From JBFHRE01 sp041746105 (GTDB lineage Bacteria; Actinomycetota; Acidimicrobiia; Spongiisociales; ZC4RG35): a stretch of 64,000 nt of DNA. The stretch covers positions 12,864-76,863 of the forward strand of contig JBGTHP010000015.1 of NCBI GenBank assembly GCA_041746105.1, read 5' to 3'. Positions 1 through 8,272 of the stretch are shown here, piece by piece; the stretch's first letter is position 1, and each line of letters starts with the position of its first letter. The position numbers and the translations under genes were made by a program. The notes under the pieces are model-generated. The model did not search any database. It was not told the DNA's origin and saw nothing but the letters and a program-made list of their open reading frames with translations.

Positions 1-2
1 GC

Positions 3-269
3 CTCATCATCCACGGTCCCGCGAATCTTGACTCACGGGGCGGCGTGGTCAGCTTCAGCATGGGAGACGCACACGCACACGATCTGGCGACAATCCTCGA
101 CGAACGCGGGGTATCGGTGAGAGCGGGTCACCACTGCGCCAAACCGCTCAATCGCATCCTCGGTGTCCCGGCGACCGCCCGGGCCAGCTTCTATGTCTAC
201 AACACAACTGACGACGTAGACGCCCTCGTCGAAGCACTCGGTCATGCCGCCGAACTCTTCAGGCTCTGA
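3..269 (+). CDS. sufS: Cysteine desulfurase SufS, C-terminal fragment
   Basis: Only the last 88 codons are inside the window; the gene begins upstream. SufS is a PLP enzyme that takes sulfur from cysteine as an enzyme-bound persulfide and passes it to the Fe-S scaffold. The visible part carries the active-site loop RAGHHCAKPL with the persulfide-forming Cys, followed by the family's C-terminal FYVYNT...DVDALVEAL segment. The stop lies 26 bases inside the sufU frame (if sufU starts at its ATG), as in the usual sufS-sufU pair. Family assignment is firm; the N-terminus and PLP lysine cannot be seen. Confidence 0.9.
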   Translation, partial: LIIHGPANLDSRGGVVSFSMGDAHAHDLATILDERGVSVRAGHHCAKPLNRILGVPATARASFYVYNTTDDVDALVEALGHAAELFRL

Positions 270-711
270 CGTGTCGCTCGAGGACCTGTACCGCGAAGTG
301 ATCCTCGACCACTATCGCAACCCGCGCAACAAGGCTCCGCTGGCAAACCCGCAACTGCACGCAGAAGGTGTCAACCCCTTGTGTGGAGACGAAGTCACGG
401 TGGAGGTGAATCTGGACGACGGCTCGGTAGCCCAGGTTTCGGTCCGCGGCCAAGGGTGTTCCATCAGCCAATCATCTGCATCGATGATGAGCCGCGCCAT
501 CGAGGGCAAAAACCAGACCGAGATCGAGGACCTGATTGCCCGATTCAAGAGGATGATGACCTCCACGGAGGACGACGGCGGGATCGACCCCGACAAGCCG
601 GGGTCTGCCTTGGGTGAGCTGGAGGCCCTCTATGGCGTGCGTCGCTACCCGGTCAGGATCAAGTGCGCCTATCTCCCGTGGTCAACCCTCGAAGAGGCAC
701 TCAGAGGCTGA
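244..711 (+). CDS. sufU: Fe-S cluster assembly sulfur-transfer protein SufU
   Basis: 155 aa, normal length for SufU. It accepts persulfide sulfur from SufS through a Zn-liganded active site. The three family cysteines are visible at residues 47 (NPLCGDE, with Asp49), 72 (GQGCSIS) and 141 (RIKCAYLPW), and the N-terminus has the typical DLYREVILDHYRNPRN. The ATG at 244 overlaps sufS; a GTG at 271, just after the sufS stop, is an equally plausible start that removes nine residues. It is translationally coupled to sufS and converges with the hydrolase gene on the other strand, overlapping it by 11 bases. Confidence 0.93.
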   Translation: MPPNSSGSDVSLEDLYREVILDHYRNPRNKAPLANPQLHAEGVNPLCGDEVTVEVNLDDGSVAQVSVRGQGCSISQSSASMMSRAIEGKNQTEIEDLIARFKRMMTSTEDDGGIDPDKPGSALGELEALYGVRRYPVRIKCAYLPWSTLEEALRG

Positions 712-1501
712 TTGTTTCACCTTCACCGTTGATCCAGCTGAAAAGCTGAGCCAACGCGGGGCGGCCGGCCGGGTCGAGCATCAGGTCGTGACCGGCGCCA
801 TCGATCACAACGGCGCCGGTGTTGTAGGCCGCGGCGAGTTTTTGTTGCTCTTTCACGGAAAAGATCGTGTCGTCGCCGGCAGCGATGACGCGCATCTCGG
901 TGCTGACCTTGGCCGGTCTCGGCCGGATTGTGAACATCTGGAGGTAGGCAAGATATGACTCGTTCTGGAGTCGCGTTTGGCACGCCGCGACGGTGGCGGC
1001 CGGCGCAGAGTCGCCAAAAAATGCACCTCTGGCCAGATCTCGATCACCAACGATCGGGTACATCGACAATGTGGCGTTGGCTCGCAGAAATGGACCAGGC
1101 ACCCGGCGCGCGGTCCGCAGCGTCGCCCCCCACACACCACTCAGGGGAACCGAAGCCACCAGCACGCCGAGCTTGGCCCGGTGGTCTTCCAGTGCTCTCT
1201 GGACGACGAGACCTCCCATTGAGTGGCCGACAACAACCGTTTCAGGGCCAAGGCGATCGAGTTCGGCGCCTACGGCGGTGATGTACTGTCCCAGCCGGTT
1301 CCAGATCTTGTCTCGCGAGCCCGATCGATTGTGTCCAGGGAGGTCCATCGCGAACGGCCGATGACCCTGCCCTGCCAACTCGGTCGACCAGGCGTCCCAG
1401 CACCATCCGCCGTGCCAGGCGCCGTGCACGAGTAATACCGGGATGCCGGTCACCGGCGGGAAAGGGGACGGATAAGGCGACCCTGGTTCATTGGACGCCA
1501 C
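701..1501 (-). CDS. Alpha/beta-fold hydrolase
   Basis: 266 aa. An alpha/beta hydrolase of unknown substrate: LLVHGAWHGG forms the oxyanion-hole strand (about residues 22-32), GHSMGG is the nucleophile elbow, and GHDLML near the C-terminus holds the likely catalytic His. No signal peptide or membrane helix is seen, so it should be cytoplasmic. The GTG start lies inside the end of fumC (14-base overlap), so the two are probably co-transcribed, although no functional link is known. The family resembles esterases and haloalkane-dehalogenase-like proteins; the reaction cannot be assigned. Confidence 0.8.
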   Translation of the reverse strand: MASNEPGSPYPSPFPPVTGIPVLLVHGAWHGGWCWDAWSTELAGQGHRPFAMDLPGHNRSGSRDKIWNRLGQYITAVGAELDRLGPETVVVGHSMGGLVVQRALEDHRAKLGVLVASVPLSGVWGATLRTARRVPGPFLRANATLSMYPIVGDRDLARGAFFGDSAPAATVAACQTRLQNESYLAYLQMFTIRPRPAKVSTEMRVIAAGDDTIFSVKEQQKLAAAYNTGAVVIDGAGHDLMLDPAGRPALAQLFSWINGEGETISL

Positions 1502-2906
1502 CTTTCGTCATGCCTTCTAGGTCGAGTGCCGCGTCCAGAGCGTCTGCCTCCATGAGACCCTCCTCCAGCACAACCTCGCGGACCGTTTTTCCTTCGGCAA
1601 ACGCCCGCTTGGCCACACGGGCCCCGGCGTCGTATCCGATATGGGGGTTGAGCGCCGTGACGACGATCACATTCTTTTCGAGCAGCGCCCGCGCTCGTTC
1701 GGGATCTGCCTGAATTCCGTCTACGCACTTGTCGGCCACGGCTCTGGCGGCATTGCCGAGGAGGTCGATCGACTCGATCAAATTGCGGGCCATCATCGGC
1801 ATCATCACGTTGAGTTCGAAGTTTCCATTGGCGCCCCCCCAGGTGATGGCGGCGTCGTTTCCAATGACCTGGGCGGAAACCATCATCGCCATCTCAGGTA
1901 TGACCGGGTTGACTTTGGCCGGCATTATCGAGCTGCCAGGTTGGAGCGGCGGCAGCCGGATCTCGGCGATTCCGGTGACGGGGCCAGAGGAGAGCCAGCG
2001 CAGATCATTCACGACCTTGAACATCGAGGTGGCGACGGTCTTCATTGCGCCTGAGGCGCTGACAGCGGCATCCTTGGCTGCCTGGGCCTCAAAATGATTG
2101 GGGGCTTCGATGAACTGGTGGCCGGTCCGTTCGGACATGAGCGCGATGACGGCCTCGGCGAATCCGGGAGAGCAATTGATCCCGGTGCCGACGGCAGTCC
2201 CCCCGAGGGCGAGTTCTCCCAATTCTGGGAGTACGGCCCTTGCCCGCCTTACGCCATGGCGAATCTGAGCCGCATACCCAGAGAACTCCTGTCCCAGCGT
2301 CATCGGGACCGCATCCATCAAGTGGGTTCTTCCCGACTTCACGACGGACACGAACTCGTCGGCCTTGGCTTCGAGCGCTATGGCGAGGCGCTCGAGCGAT
2401 GGGATCAGGTTGTTGCTTATGGCATCGACCGCGGCCAGGTGCATTGCCGTGGGGAAGGTGTCATTCGATGACTGCCCGAAGTTGACGTGGTCGTTGGGGT
2501 GCACTCCGATCGACTCTTTTTCGCCCAACAACTCAGACGCCCTGGTCGCGATGACCTCGTTGGCGTTGGTATTGGTCGACGTCCCCGAGCCGGTCTGGAA
2601 AACATCGACAGGAAACTGAGAGTCCCACTCGCCCGCCATGACTTCGTCGGCGGCGGCCCGAATTGCCTTTGCGATCTCAGACGAGATTTCGCCGCGGTCG
2701 CCCGCCACCGTGGCCACCGACCCTTTGAGCAGGCCAAACGCCCAAACCATCCTCCTGCCGACCCCTTGGCCGGAAATCGGAAAGTTGTTGACCGCTCGCT
2801 GCGTCGAAGCTCCGTAGTAGGCAGATGCCGGCACTTCGACTTCACCCATCGAATCCTTCTCGATTCGGATTTCCACGCCGGTAGCTCCTCGGATCGGGGT
2901 TGTCAT
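1488..2906 (-). CDS. fumC: Fumarate hydratase, class II
   Basis: 472 aa from the ATG at 2906, matching the roughly 465-aa class II fumarases that interconvert fumarate and malate in the TCA cycle without an Fe-S cluster. Visible signatures are IRIEKDSMGEVEVPA at the N-terminus, SGRTHLMDAVPMTLG (substrate site) and PGSSIMPAKVNPV, the family signature loop with the catalytic Ser. The frame stays open upstream, but this ATG gives the family N-terminus and avoids overlap with the M42 gene, whose stop is 27 bases away. It is followed by the overlapping alpha/beta hydrolase gene. Confidence 0.95.
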   Translation of the reverse strand: MTTPIRGATGVEIRIEKDSMGEVEVPASAYYGASTQRAVNNFPISGQGVGRRMVWAFGLLKGSVATVAGDRGEISSEIAKAIRAAADEVMAGEWDSQFPVDVFQTGSGTSTNTNANEVIATRASELLGEKESIGVHPNDHVNFGQSSNDTFPTAMHLAAVDAISNNLIPSLERLAIALEAKADEFVSVVKSGRTHLMDAVPMTLGQEFSGYAAQIRHGVRRARAVLPELGELALGGTAVGTGINCSPGFAEAVIALMSERTGHQFIEAPNHFEAQAAKDAAVSASGAMKTVATSMFKVVNDLRWLSSGPVTGIAEIRLPPLQPGSSIMPAKVNPVIPEMAMMVSAQVIGNDAAITWGGANGNFELNVMMPMMARNLIESIDLLGNAARAVADKCVDGIQADPERARALLEKNVIVVTALNPHIGYDAGARVAKRAFAEGKTVREVVLEEGLMEADALDAALDLEGMTKGGVQ

Positions 2907-2932
2907 GGGGATGAGGGTACTCCTCGTTGCGT

Positions 2933-4015
2933 CTAGTTCAGCAGGTGTCGATTCTCCAGAAAACGACGATCGAGCCGTCCTGTCAGCGAGTCGTCCACGG
3001 AGTCGATCCCACCCGCACATGCGAGCAGCAGTTGGACAAGACCGCCGAAGTCGGCCAGTGAAATCTCCTCAGGAGCGATGCGAGCCGGCGCGATTCCGTT
3101 TTTCACTCCATCGATGTCGGCCATGTTGTGATAGTTCTCCAGCGCCAGACACAAACCGGTCGCCCGATAGCCGTAGGCACCGAAGGCCGTCGCCTCGCAT
3201 GACCCGCCGTCCATGAGGCGACGCTGATAGGCAAGGCCGCTGCGACGGGCCACTTCGCTCACGGCGTTGGTCAGATGGTGGTCAAAAACCGACGAGAGAT
3301 CGCCGACTCTCACGATCGGCCCAGAGCCCAGTGGTGTATTGGCAAAACTGCGTGAGGTCTCGATCGAAAGGAGCCGCCCTCCGGGCGGGATAGACCTCGA
3401 CTTGGCCGCAGCGATGGCTCCGATGAAGCCCTCCTCTTCGGCTCTCGTCAACAGAACGGCAAATCCGTGCAGCTCGGGCCTTTTCCTCGATCGGTCTAGA
3501 GCCGCCAGTCCCGCGGCGACGCCGGCGAGGTCATCGCAGGCGTGGGCCCTAAAGCGGTCCCCGCGGAAGCCGAGAGCGGATTTGTCGAAACGCCACCAAC
3601 CGATGTCGTCAACCGCGAGCCCGGCGGCGCTCCGGCTCTGGATGCGGTACCGATCCGACCCGAGATCTTCCGCGATCGAGCCGGGGTGCGATCGACCACC
3701 GCGATCGAAGAATTCGACTCGTGCACCGAGAAAATACTGCGACATGACTCCGCCTCTGAACTGGGCCAGAAGCTCCTGCCTTCCGACGGATTCGACGACA
3801 AATCCTGGATGATCCATGTGAGCAACCGCAATTACCGGGTCGGCCGGAAGGTCGTCTCCGACGGTGATCAGAAGGTTGCCGGCCGAATCGGCTCGGATCA
3901 CCAGGTCTCTGCGCCTGGCGACCCGAGCCCTGACCCAGGCTTCGACTCCTTGTTCTCGCCCTGACGTAGTCGGTATCTCTGTCAGTTGACCAAGCCAATT
4001 CTGGGCGGGGTTCAT
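2933..4015 (-). CDS. M42-family metallopeptidase (aminopeptidase-like)
   Basis: 360 aa, the normal size for M42 (glutamyl aminopeptidase/endoglucanase-like) dinuclear zinc peptidases. Ligand-region motifs appear in order: VAHMDHPGF (His-x-Asp), HACDDLAG (bridging Asp), RAEEEGFIGA (catalytic Glu pair) and SIETS, with a late ENYHNMADID His. No signal peptide, so it is a cytoplasmic oligopeptide-trimming enzyme by family analogy. It may share a transcript with fumC downstream (26-base gap). Specificity is not deducible. Confidence 0.83.
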   Translation of the reverse strand: MNPAQNWLGQLTEIPTTSGREQGVEAWVRARVARRRDLVIRADSAGNLLITVGDDLPADPVIAVAHMDHPGFVVESVGRQELLAQFRGGVMSQYFLGARVEFFDRGGRSHPGSIAEDLGSDRYRIQSRSAAGLAVDDIGWWRFDKSALGFRGDRFRAHACDDLAGVAAGLAALDRSRKRPELHGFAVLLTRAEEEGFIGAIAAAKSRSIPPGGRLLSIETSRSFANTPLGSGPIVRVGDLSSVFDHHLTNAVSEVARRSGLAYQRRLMDGGSCEATAFGAYGYRATGLCLALENYHNMADIDGVKNGIAPARIAPEEISLADFGGLVQLLLACAGGIDSVDDSLTGRLDRRFLENRHLLN

Positions 4016-4105
4016 TGCGACAACCTAGTGGCCAAACGATGTCTGTCGCACTCGCATGTATCACCGAGCCGGCCAACGTCTCCGTTCCCGCGAAAGGGGA
4101 AATCA

Positions 4106-4303
4106 GTGAACGGATTTCGTGCATTCGCAATGGCTCAAATACTCAACGACCTCGGGACGGCCCCGACGGACGTCAACCCGGAACGTGAAGAAGTCGAGCG
4201 GTACCTCGCCGAGCAGGCGAGGCAGGCCAAGCAGCTTCCGTCCGAGGTAAGGCCGGCCAAACGTCGGATACTTGAATGGCGGCCGGCGAGGGGCCGGACC
4301 TGA
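4106..4303 (+). CDS. Small uncharacterised protein
   Basis: 65 aa from a GTG at 4106, chosen because a purine-rich GAAAGGGGA site lies five bases before it; an in-frame ATG at 4130 would give a 57-aa form. The product is charged, with a predicted helix rich in Glu, Arg and Lys (PEREEVERYLAEQARQAK) and a basic tail. There is no Cys, signal peptide or membrane segment, and I recognise no family. It runs toward sufC and its stop ends three bases before the sufC stop. Coding status rests on the ribosome binding site and composition, so confidence is moderate. Confidence 0.5.
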   Translation: MNGFRAFAMAQILNDLGTAPTDVNPEREEVERYLAEQARQAKQLPSEVRPAKRRILEWRPARGRT

Positions 4304-4306
4304 GGC

Positions 4307-5095
4307 TCAATCGAAAGGTGTGTCGGTGAAAAAATCGGCAGGGCGCTTCTGCGGTGCAGACGTTGTTGCCGTTTGGATCCCGAGTCGGTTTCCAATCGCC
4401 GCGTAGCCACCCGATTCGAGTTCGTCGGCCAATTCTGCGCCACCTGACGTTACGATTTGGCCGTCGATCATCACATGGATCCGATCGGCCTTCATGTAAC
4501 GGAGGATGCGGCTGTAGTGGGTGATCATCAGAATGCCGACCTCGGGGCTCCTCATTGCCTCGACCGCCTCTGCAACCTGCCTGACGGCATCGATGTCCAA
4601 CCCGGAGTCGATCTCGTCCAGGACCGCGACCTTTGGTTTGAGGACGGCCATTTGGAAGATCTCTGAACGCTTTTTTTCTCCGCCGGAGAGATCGTTGTTG
4701 ACCGACCGCTCCAGAAACCGGGTGACGTCAAATCTTGCTGCTTCCTCGGCAAGCGACGAAGTAGATGATCCTCGCTCGACCGCAGCCTCGGTGACCAATT
4801 CGAGCAAGCTCACACCAGGGACCTCGACCGGATACTGGAATGCTTGCATCAGGCCGCGACGAGATCTCTCGTCGACTTCCAACCCCAGTAGATCTTCACC
4901 GTCGAGAAGGGCCGAGCCGCCCACTTCGTACCCTGATTTGCCGGTGAGCACGTGACAAAGGGTCGATTTCCCCGATCCGTTCGGGCCCATGATGGCGTGG
5001 ACCTCGCCAAACGGCACCTCGAGCGTCAGCCCTTTGAGGATTTGGTTGTCGGCCACGGACGCCGTCAGGGACTCGATTTTCAGGGCAGAAGCCAT
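4307..5095 (-). CDS. sufC: Fe-S cluster assembly ATPase SufC
   Basis: 262 aa ABC-type ATPase of the SufBCD scaffold. Walker A is GPNGSGKST, the ABC signature is LSGGEKKRSEI, Walker B is VAVLDEIDSGLDID, and the switch His is in ILMITHYSR. It lacks membrane domains, as expected for SufC, which drives conformational change of SufB/SufD during cluster assembly. The frame is open further upstream, but the ATG at 5095 shares a base with the stop of the Rieske gene and begins the canonical N-terminus. It is the last gene of sufD-ferredoxin-sufC. Confidence 0.96.
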   Translation of the reverse strand: MASALKIESLTASVADNQILKGLTLEVPFGEVHAIMGPNGSGKSTLCHVLTGKSGYEVGGSALLDGEDLLGLEVDERSRRGLMQAFQYPVEVPGVSLLELVTEAAVERGSSTSSLAEEAARFDVTRFLERSVNNDLSGGEKKRSEIFQMAVLKPKVAVLDEIDSGLDIDAVRQVAEAVEAMRSPEVGILMITHYSRILRYMKADRIHVMIDGQIVTSGGAELADELESGGYAAIGNRLGIQTATTSAPQKRPADFFTDTPFD

Positions 5096-5412
5096 CAGTT
5101 TGTTTCCTCCATCTCGACAAAGACCTCGCCGTCCTCGACAAACGCCTTGTAGGTGGCCACCGGACGGGTGGCGGGTAGCGTCAGAGCAGATCCGTCGGTC
5201 AGATCGAAAGTTGCACCATGGCGCGGACACTCGACCTCCGTGTCGAAGACCACACCTTCCGCGAGAGACGCTTCTGCGTGGCTGCAACGGTCCGCCAGAG
5301 CAAAAACATCAGGACCGACACGGAAGACGGCAACTCGTTGGCGGCCTACCTCCACCAGCGTCCCCGTATCCGTTGGCAAGGCATCGAAGTCACCGACCTT
5401 GACCAGGCTCAT
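5095..5412 (-). CDS. Rieske-type [2Fe-2S] ferredoxin of the suf operon
   Basis: 105 aa. The Rieske cluster ligands are visible: CSH (Cys43, His45) and CPRH (Cys62, His65), separated by 16 residues, in the non-heme-oxygenase ferredoxin fold. Actinobacterial suf operons commonly carry such a protein between sufD and sufC; it presumably donates electrons during cluster assembly, which is inference. Its ATG overlaps the sufD stop (ATGA) and its stop overlaps the sufC start, so all three genes are translationally coupled. Confidence 0.9.
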   Translation of the reverse strand: MSLVKVGDFDALPTDTGTLVEVGRQRVAVFRVGPDVFALADRCSHAEASLAEGVVFDTEVECPRHGATFDLTDGSALTLPATRPVATYKAFVEDGEVFVEMEETN

Positions 5413-6650
5413 CCGATCCTTCCCTCGATCTGGGCTTCGACAAAACGCTGGTTGACGGCATCGCGCAAGGGATCGGCCAAACCGGGAGCGGGAAGGCGGT
5501 CGATCACCTCATTGAAGAAACCCCGGATGAGTACCCGTTCTGCTCTGGAGCGCGAAAGCCCCCGACTTTGCAGGTAGTAGACGTGTTCTTCTTCCAACGG
5601 ACCGACCGAAGATCCATGGCCACAGACGACGTCGTCACACAAGATCTCGAGATTGGGAACGGAGTGTGCCTTGGCACCCGGAGACAACACCAGGTTCCGG
5701 TTTGTCTCAAAAGCGCTCGTCCGAACCGCGTCTTTTTCTATACGAAGCAAACCGGAGAAGACGGATTGCGCTTCGTCTTCGACAGCACCCTTCAAAAAAA
5801 CATTGCTCGAGGTATCGGTGCCGACGTGACTGACCACCACCCGATAATCCATGACCTGATCGTGTTCCCCGAAGGAGAGACCGATCAGGTCGGCCGATGA
5901 GCCGTTGCCGACCAGTTCGATTCCGAGATCGAGCCTGGCGTAACGCCCGCCCAGCCCCACCTCGCCCAACCTGATCGTCGCGTCGCGCCCAACCGTTACA
6001 CGCTGATGGGCGACAGACAGCGACGTCCGATCAAGTATCTGCACCGTCGAAAAAGAGAGGCGGGCGGCGTTACCGACCGCGACCGACAGGCTCGGCGCCA
6101 GCGCGGTGGCGGCGCCGTCTGAAGAACGCAGGACCACAATGACAGACGCTTCAGAATTGTCCTCTGCCGATACCGAAATCGATGGAAACCCGATGCTCCG
6201 GTCGCTGACCTGTTGCACATCGATCACCAGGGGAGCTTTGATCGTTTTGCCCGCCGGCACACGTACGGACACGCCCCCAACACCAAACGCGGCGTTGGCC
6301 GCCGAAAACTTGTCGAGTTCGCCGGTGAGCACAGAAGATGGCGACCGGTCCGTCAATTCGGTCACATCGAACCCTGCCACCGCCTCGATGGAGTGTATAT
6401 GGCCGTTGACGATGGTCACACGACCGGCCGATGCCTCCAACGCCGCCAAAAACACATCGTCGGCGAGTGGTTCGGCCCCAGGGTCGGCAAGGTGATGATC
6501 ATCGAGGTCGAAATCGACTTCGACGTAGCGCCATGCCTCCTGCTTGGGATTGGGCATATCGAGTTCCTGAAACAGCGCAAACGCCGCTTTCCGATCCTCT
6601 GCATCCGATCCGCTCAATGAGCGAAAAACGTCTTGGTTGAGCGCCTTCAC
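5409..6650 (-). CDS. sufD: Fe-S cluster assembly protein SufD
   Basis: 413 aa from the GTG at 6650, preceded by GGAG at a short spacing; the frame remains open upstream but that stretch has no family similarity and runs through the promoter. SufD pairs with SufB and SufC in the scaffold complex. It has the beta-helix core, the C-terminal CDDVVCGHGSSVGPLEEEHV with the conserved His region, and the SRGLSRSRAERVLIRGFF end typical of SufB/SufD proteins. It heads the sufD-Rieske-sufC operon. An operator-like palindrome lies 40-55 bases upstream of the start. Confidence 0.94.
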   Translation of the reverse strand: MKALNQDVFRSLSGSDAEDRKAAFALFQELDMPNPKQEAWRYVEVDFDLDDHHLADPGAEPLADDVFLAALEASAGRVTIVNGHIHSIEAVAGFDVTELTDRSPSSVLTGELDKFSAANAAFGVGGVSVRVPAGKTIKAPLVIDVQQVSDRSIGFPSISVSAEDNSEASVIVVLRSSDGAATALAPSLSVAVGNAARLSFSTVQILDRTSLSVAHQRVTVGRDATIRLGEVGLGGRYARLDLGIELVGNGSSADLIGLSFGEHDQVMDYRVVVSHVGTDTSSNVFLKGAVEDEAQSVFSGLLRIEKDAVRTSAFETNRNLVLSPGAKAHSVPNLEILCDDVVCGHGSSVGPLEEEHVYYLQSRGLSRSRAERVLIRGFFNEVIDRLPAPGLADPLRDAVNQRFVEAQIEGRIG

Positions 6651-6682
6651 ACGACTCCGTAATTGGGGTGACCCGCGGATGA

Positions 6683-6709
6683 TAATTACCACTACCGAGA
6701 TAGTGAAAA
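6683..6709 (-). promoter_or_regulatory. sufD promoter with CACTA-N6-TAGTG operator
   Basis: On the minus strand, a -35-like TTTTCA (6704-6709) and a -10-like TAATTA (6683-6688) flank a perfect inverted repeat CACTA-N6-TAGTG (6690-6705). The same arrangement, including both hexamer positions and the half-sites, precedes sufB. A repressor bound here would cover the promoter. The regulator is not in the window; a SufR- or Rrf2-type Fe-S sensor is an inference. Confidence 0.65.
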
Positions 6710-6730
6710 TTGACCCCGCCCTCGCCGAAA

Positions 6731-8176
6731 TCAACGAATCGCGGCGACACTCACGTCCGAAACCGCGTTCCACAACATCCATCCGAGCCCGTATGCCTCG
6801 GCGGCGTCGATTTGCTGGCGAACCTGAAGAGGCGAATACGCGAAATCCTGCAACCACGGCCTGACGATCGTCATGGATTCGAGTCGGTCCAACCCGTCGG
6901 CGAGTGCGGCGTCCACCACTGCGGCCGGATGATCCTCGGGGTTGTCGAAGGAGTACCACCCGCTTCCGTAGTGACTGGGGTACAACATCGGCGACACCAC
7001 ATCGAGCTCGGCGGCTATGACGTCCCACTTCTGCCCGATACCGCCGTCGTCTCGTGCCGTGGTCGTGAATCCGAAGACGTCGGCTGCCACGGCACAGCCA
7101 AGGGGCCGAAGCCGAACCCTGGCCTCAGCCAGGAAGCTGCGAATCGTTTCGATTCGCGAGTCTTCGTCTACGGGACCGTCGAATACGGCATCGGTCGGAT
7201 ATCCGTCAGGGAAGCGGATGTAATCGAACTGAATTTCGTCGACTCCCATCTGGCACGCCTCCACCGCGAGATCCCACGCGTACTGCCGGGCGCTCTGGTC
7301 GCTCGGGTCAAGGAACGACTGGCCCCGCTTCGAGTAGACCGTCCCGGCCACGGTCACAGCCATTTCTGGCCTCCAATTCGCCACAATCGGATCCTGGAAA
7401 GTGACAATTCGCCCGATGAGGTAGACCCCTTCTGCCGCCACGGCCGTCGACAATTCGGCGAGGTCATAGGACATCCGAACCGCTCCGGAGTCCTTGGCGA
7501 TCCCCACCTGAGAGTCGTAAAACACACTCCCGCTTTCGTCTCTGAGGTCCAGCATGATTGCGTTCAATTCTGTGCGCATGGTGAGATCCATCAACTCTGC
7601 CCATTTCCCTGGATCGCCGGCCGCTTGCCCGGTGACATGGACACTCTTCAAAATCAACGGTTCGATCTCGATCTCGAGCGCTCCAGGGCTCCCGTCCCAC
7701 TCCCACGCTCCTTCGGTCCAGGCCGGCGTCCACGCAACCACTCGGCCGGGTTCTCCCCCACGCAGCGAAAAAAAGCCTCGAGTATCCGAAACGGCCACTG
7801 CACCGCCAGAACGCACGGAGACCCCAGGGACCGGCCGTCCCTCTGGATCGGACACTCGCCCACCGAGGACATATGGCTCCATCTCGACCACTCCGCCTTC
7901 GGGGTCGGGACGAAACCAGGTCGGTCGGAATCCTGGGGCACGCAGATCGAAATTGATGTTGTCCCCCCGCCACGCCACTTCCACCAGGCCGGATCCGTCT
8001 CCGCGAGCGACGACCTCGTCTCCCGAGATCACCGAAACGCCGCTGACCGCCTGGCCGGTGTCATCCACGACCTCGAACACAGCCGCCGAGCGACCCCACC
8101 ACAAGAACCACGCTGCCCAAACGATCCAGCCCAATGTGGCCACGATCAAGATGTTTCGCCGCTGAGACCTGGCCAT
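6731..8176 (-). CDS. DUF4015-type putative glycoside hydrolase, membrane-anchored
   Basis: 481 aa from ATG 8176. The N-terminus MARSQRRN plus a hydrophobic segment (about residues 8-27) looks like a signal anchor. Then come two Ig-like, carboxypeptidase-regulatory-like repeats (VVDDTGQAVSGVSV and VSDPEGRPVPGVSV), and a C-terminal TIM-barrel-like domain (about 200-481) with NAIMLDLRDESG, DEIQFDYIRFPDG and VSPMLYPSHY, matching the DUF4015 putative glycosyl hydrolases. The Asp in FDYIRFP is the likely acidic active-site residue. Substrate is unknown; an extracellular polysaccharide is plausible. A longer start at 8284 would cross the sigma-factor promoter and is less likely. Confidence 0.75.
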   Translation of the reverse strand: MARSQRRNILIVATLGWIVWAAWFLWWGRSAAVFEVVDDTGQAVSGVSVISGDEVVARGDGSGLVEVAWRGDNINFDLRAPGFRPTWFRPDPEGGVVEMEPYVLGGRVSDPEGRPVPGVSVRSGGAVAVSDTRGFFSLRGGEPGRVVAWTPAWTEGAWEWDGSPGALEIEIEPLILKSVHVTGQAAGDPGKWAELMDLTMRTELNAIMLDLRDESGSVFYDSQVGIAKDSGAVRMSYDLAELSTAVAAEGVYLIGRIVTFQDPIVANWRPEMAVTVAGTVYSKRGQSFLDPSDQSARQYAWDLAVEACQMGVDEIQFDYIRFPDGYPTDAVFDGPVDEDSRIETIRSFLAEARVRLRPLGCAVAADVFGFTTTARDDGGIGQKWDVIAAELDVVSPMLYPSHYGSGWYSFDNPEDHPAAVVDAALADGLDRLESMTIVRPWLQDFAYSPLQVRQQIDAAEAYGLGWMLWNAVSDVSVAAIR

Positions 8177-8216
8177 GGTGGGAGTGTAAGTAGTGGCCAA
8201 TGCAACCGAAACACCG

Positions 8217-8245
8217 TTGCGAAAGCTTCGCCGGGGTGATATTTT
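8217..8245 (+). promoter_or_regulatory. Possible sigma-70 promoter of the sigma-factor gene
   Basis: TTGCGA (8217-8222) and TATTTT (8240-8245) are separated by 17 bases and end about 28 bases before the sigma-factor start. The spacing fits a housekeeping promoter. There is no other support, so this is tentative. Confidence 0.3.
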
Positions 8246-8272
8246 CGGGCGACGGTATTCAGGGGAAGTGCC

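Noticed and set aside
6710..8239. 509-codon open frame on + over the DUF4015 gene
   Set aside because: Antisense shadow of a gene with clear domains; low-complexity composition.
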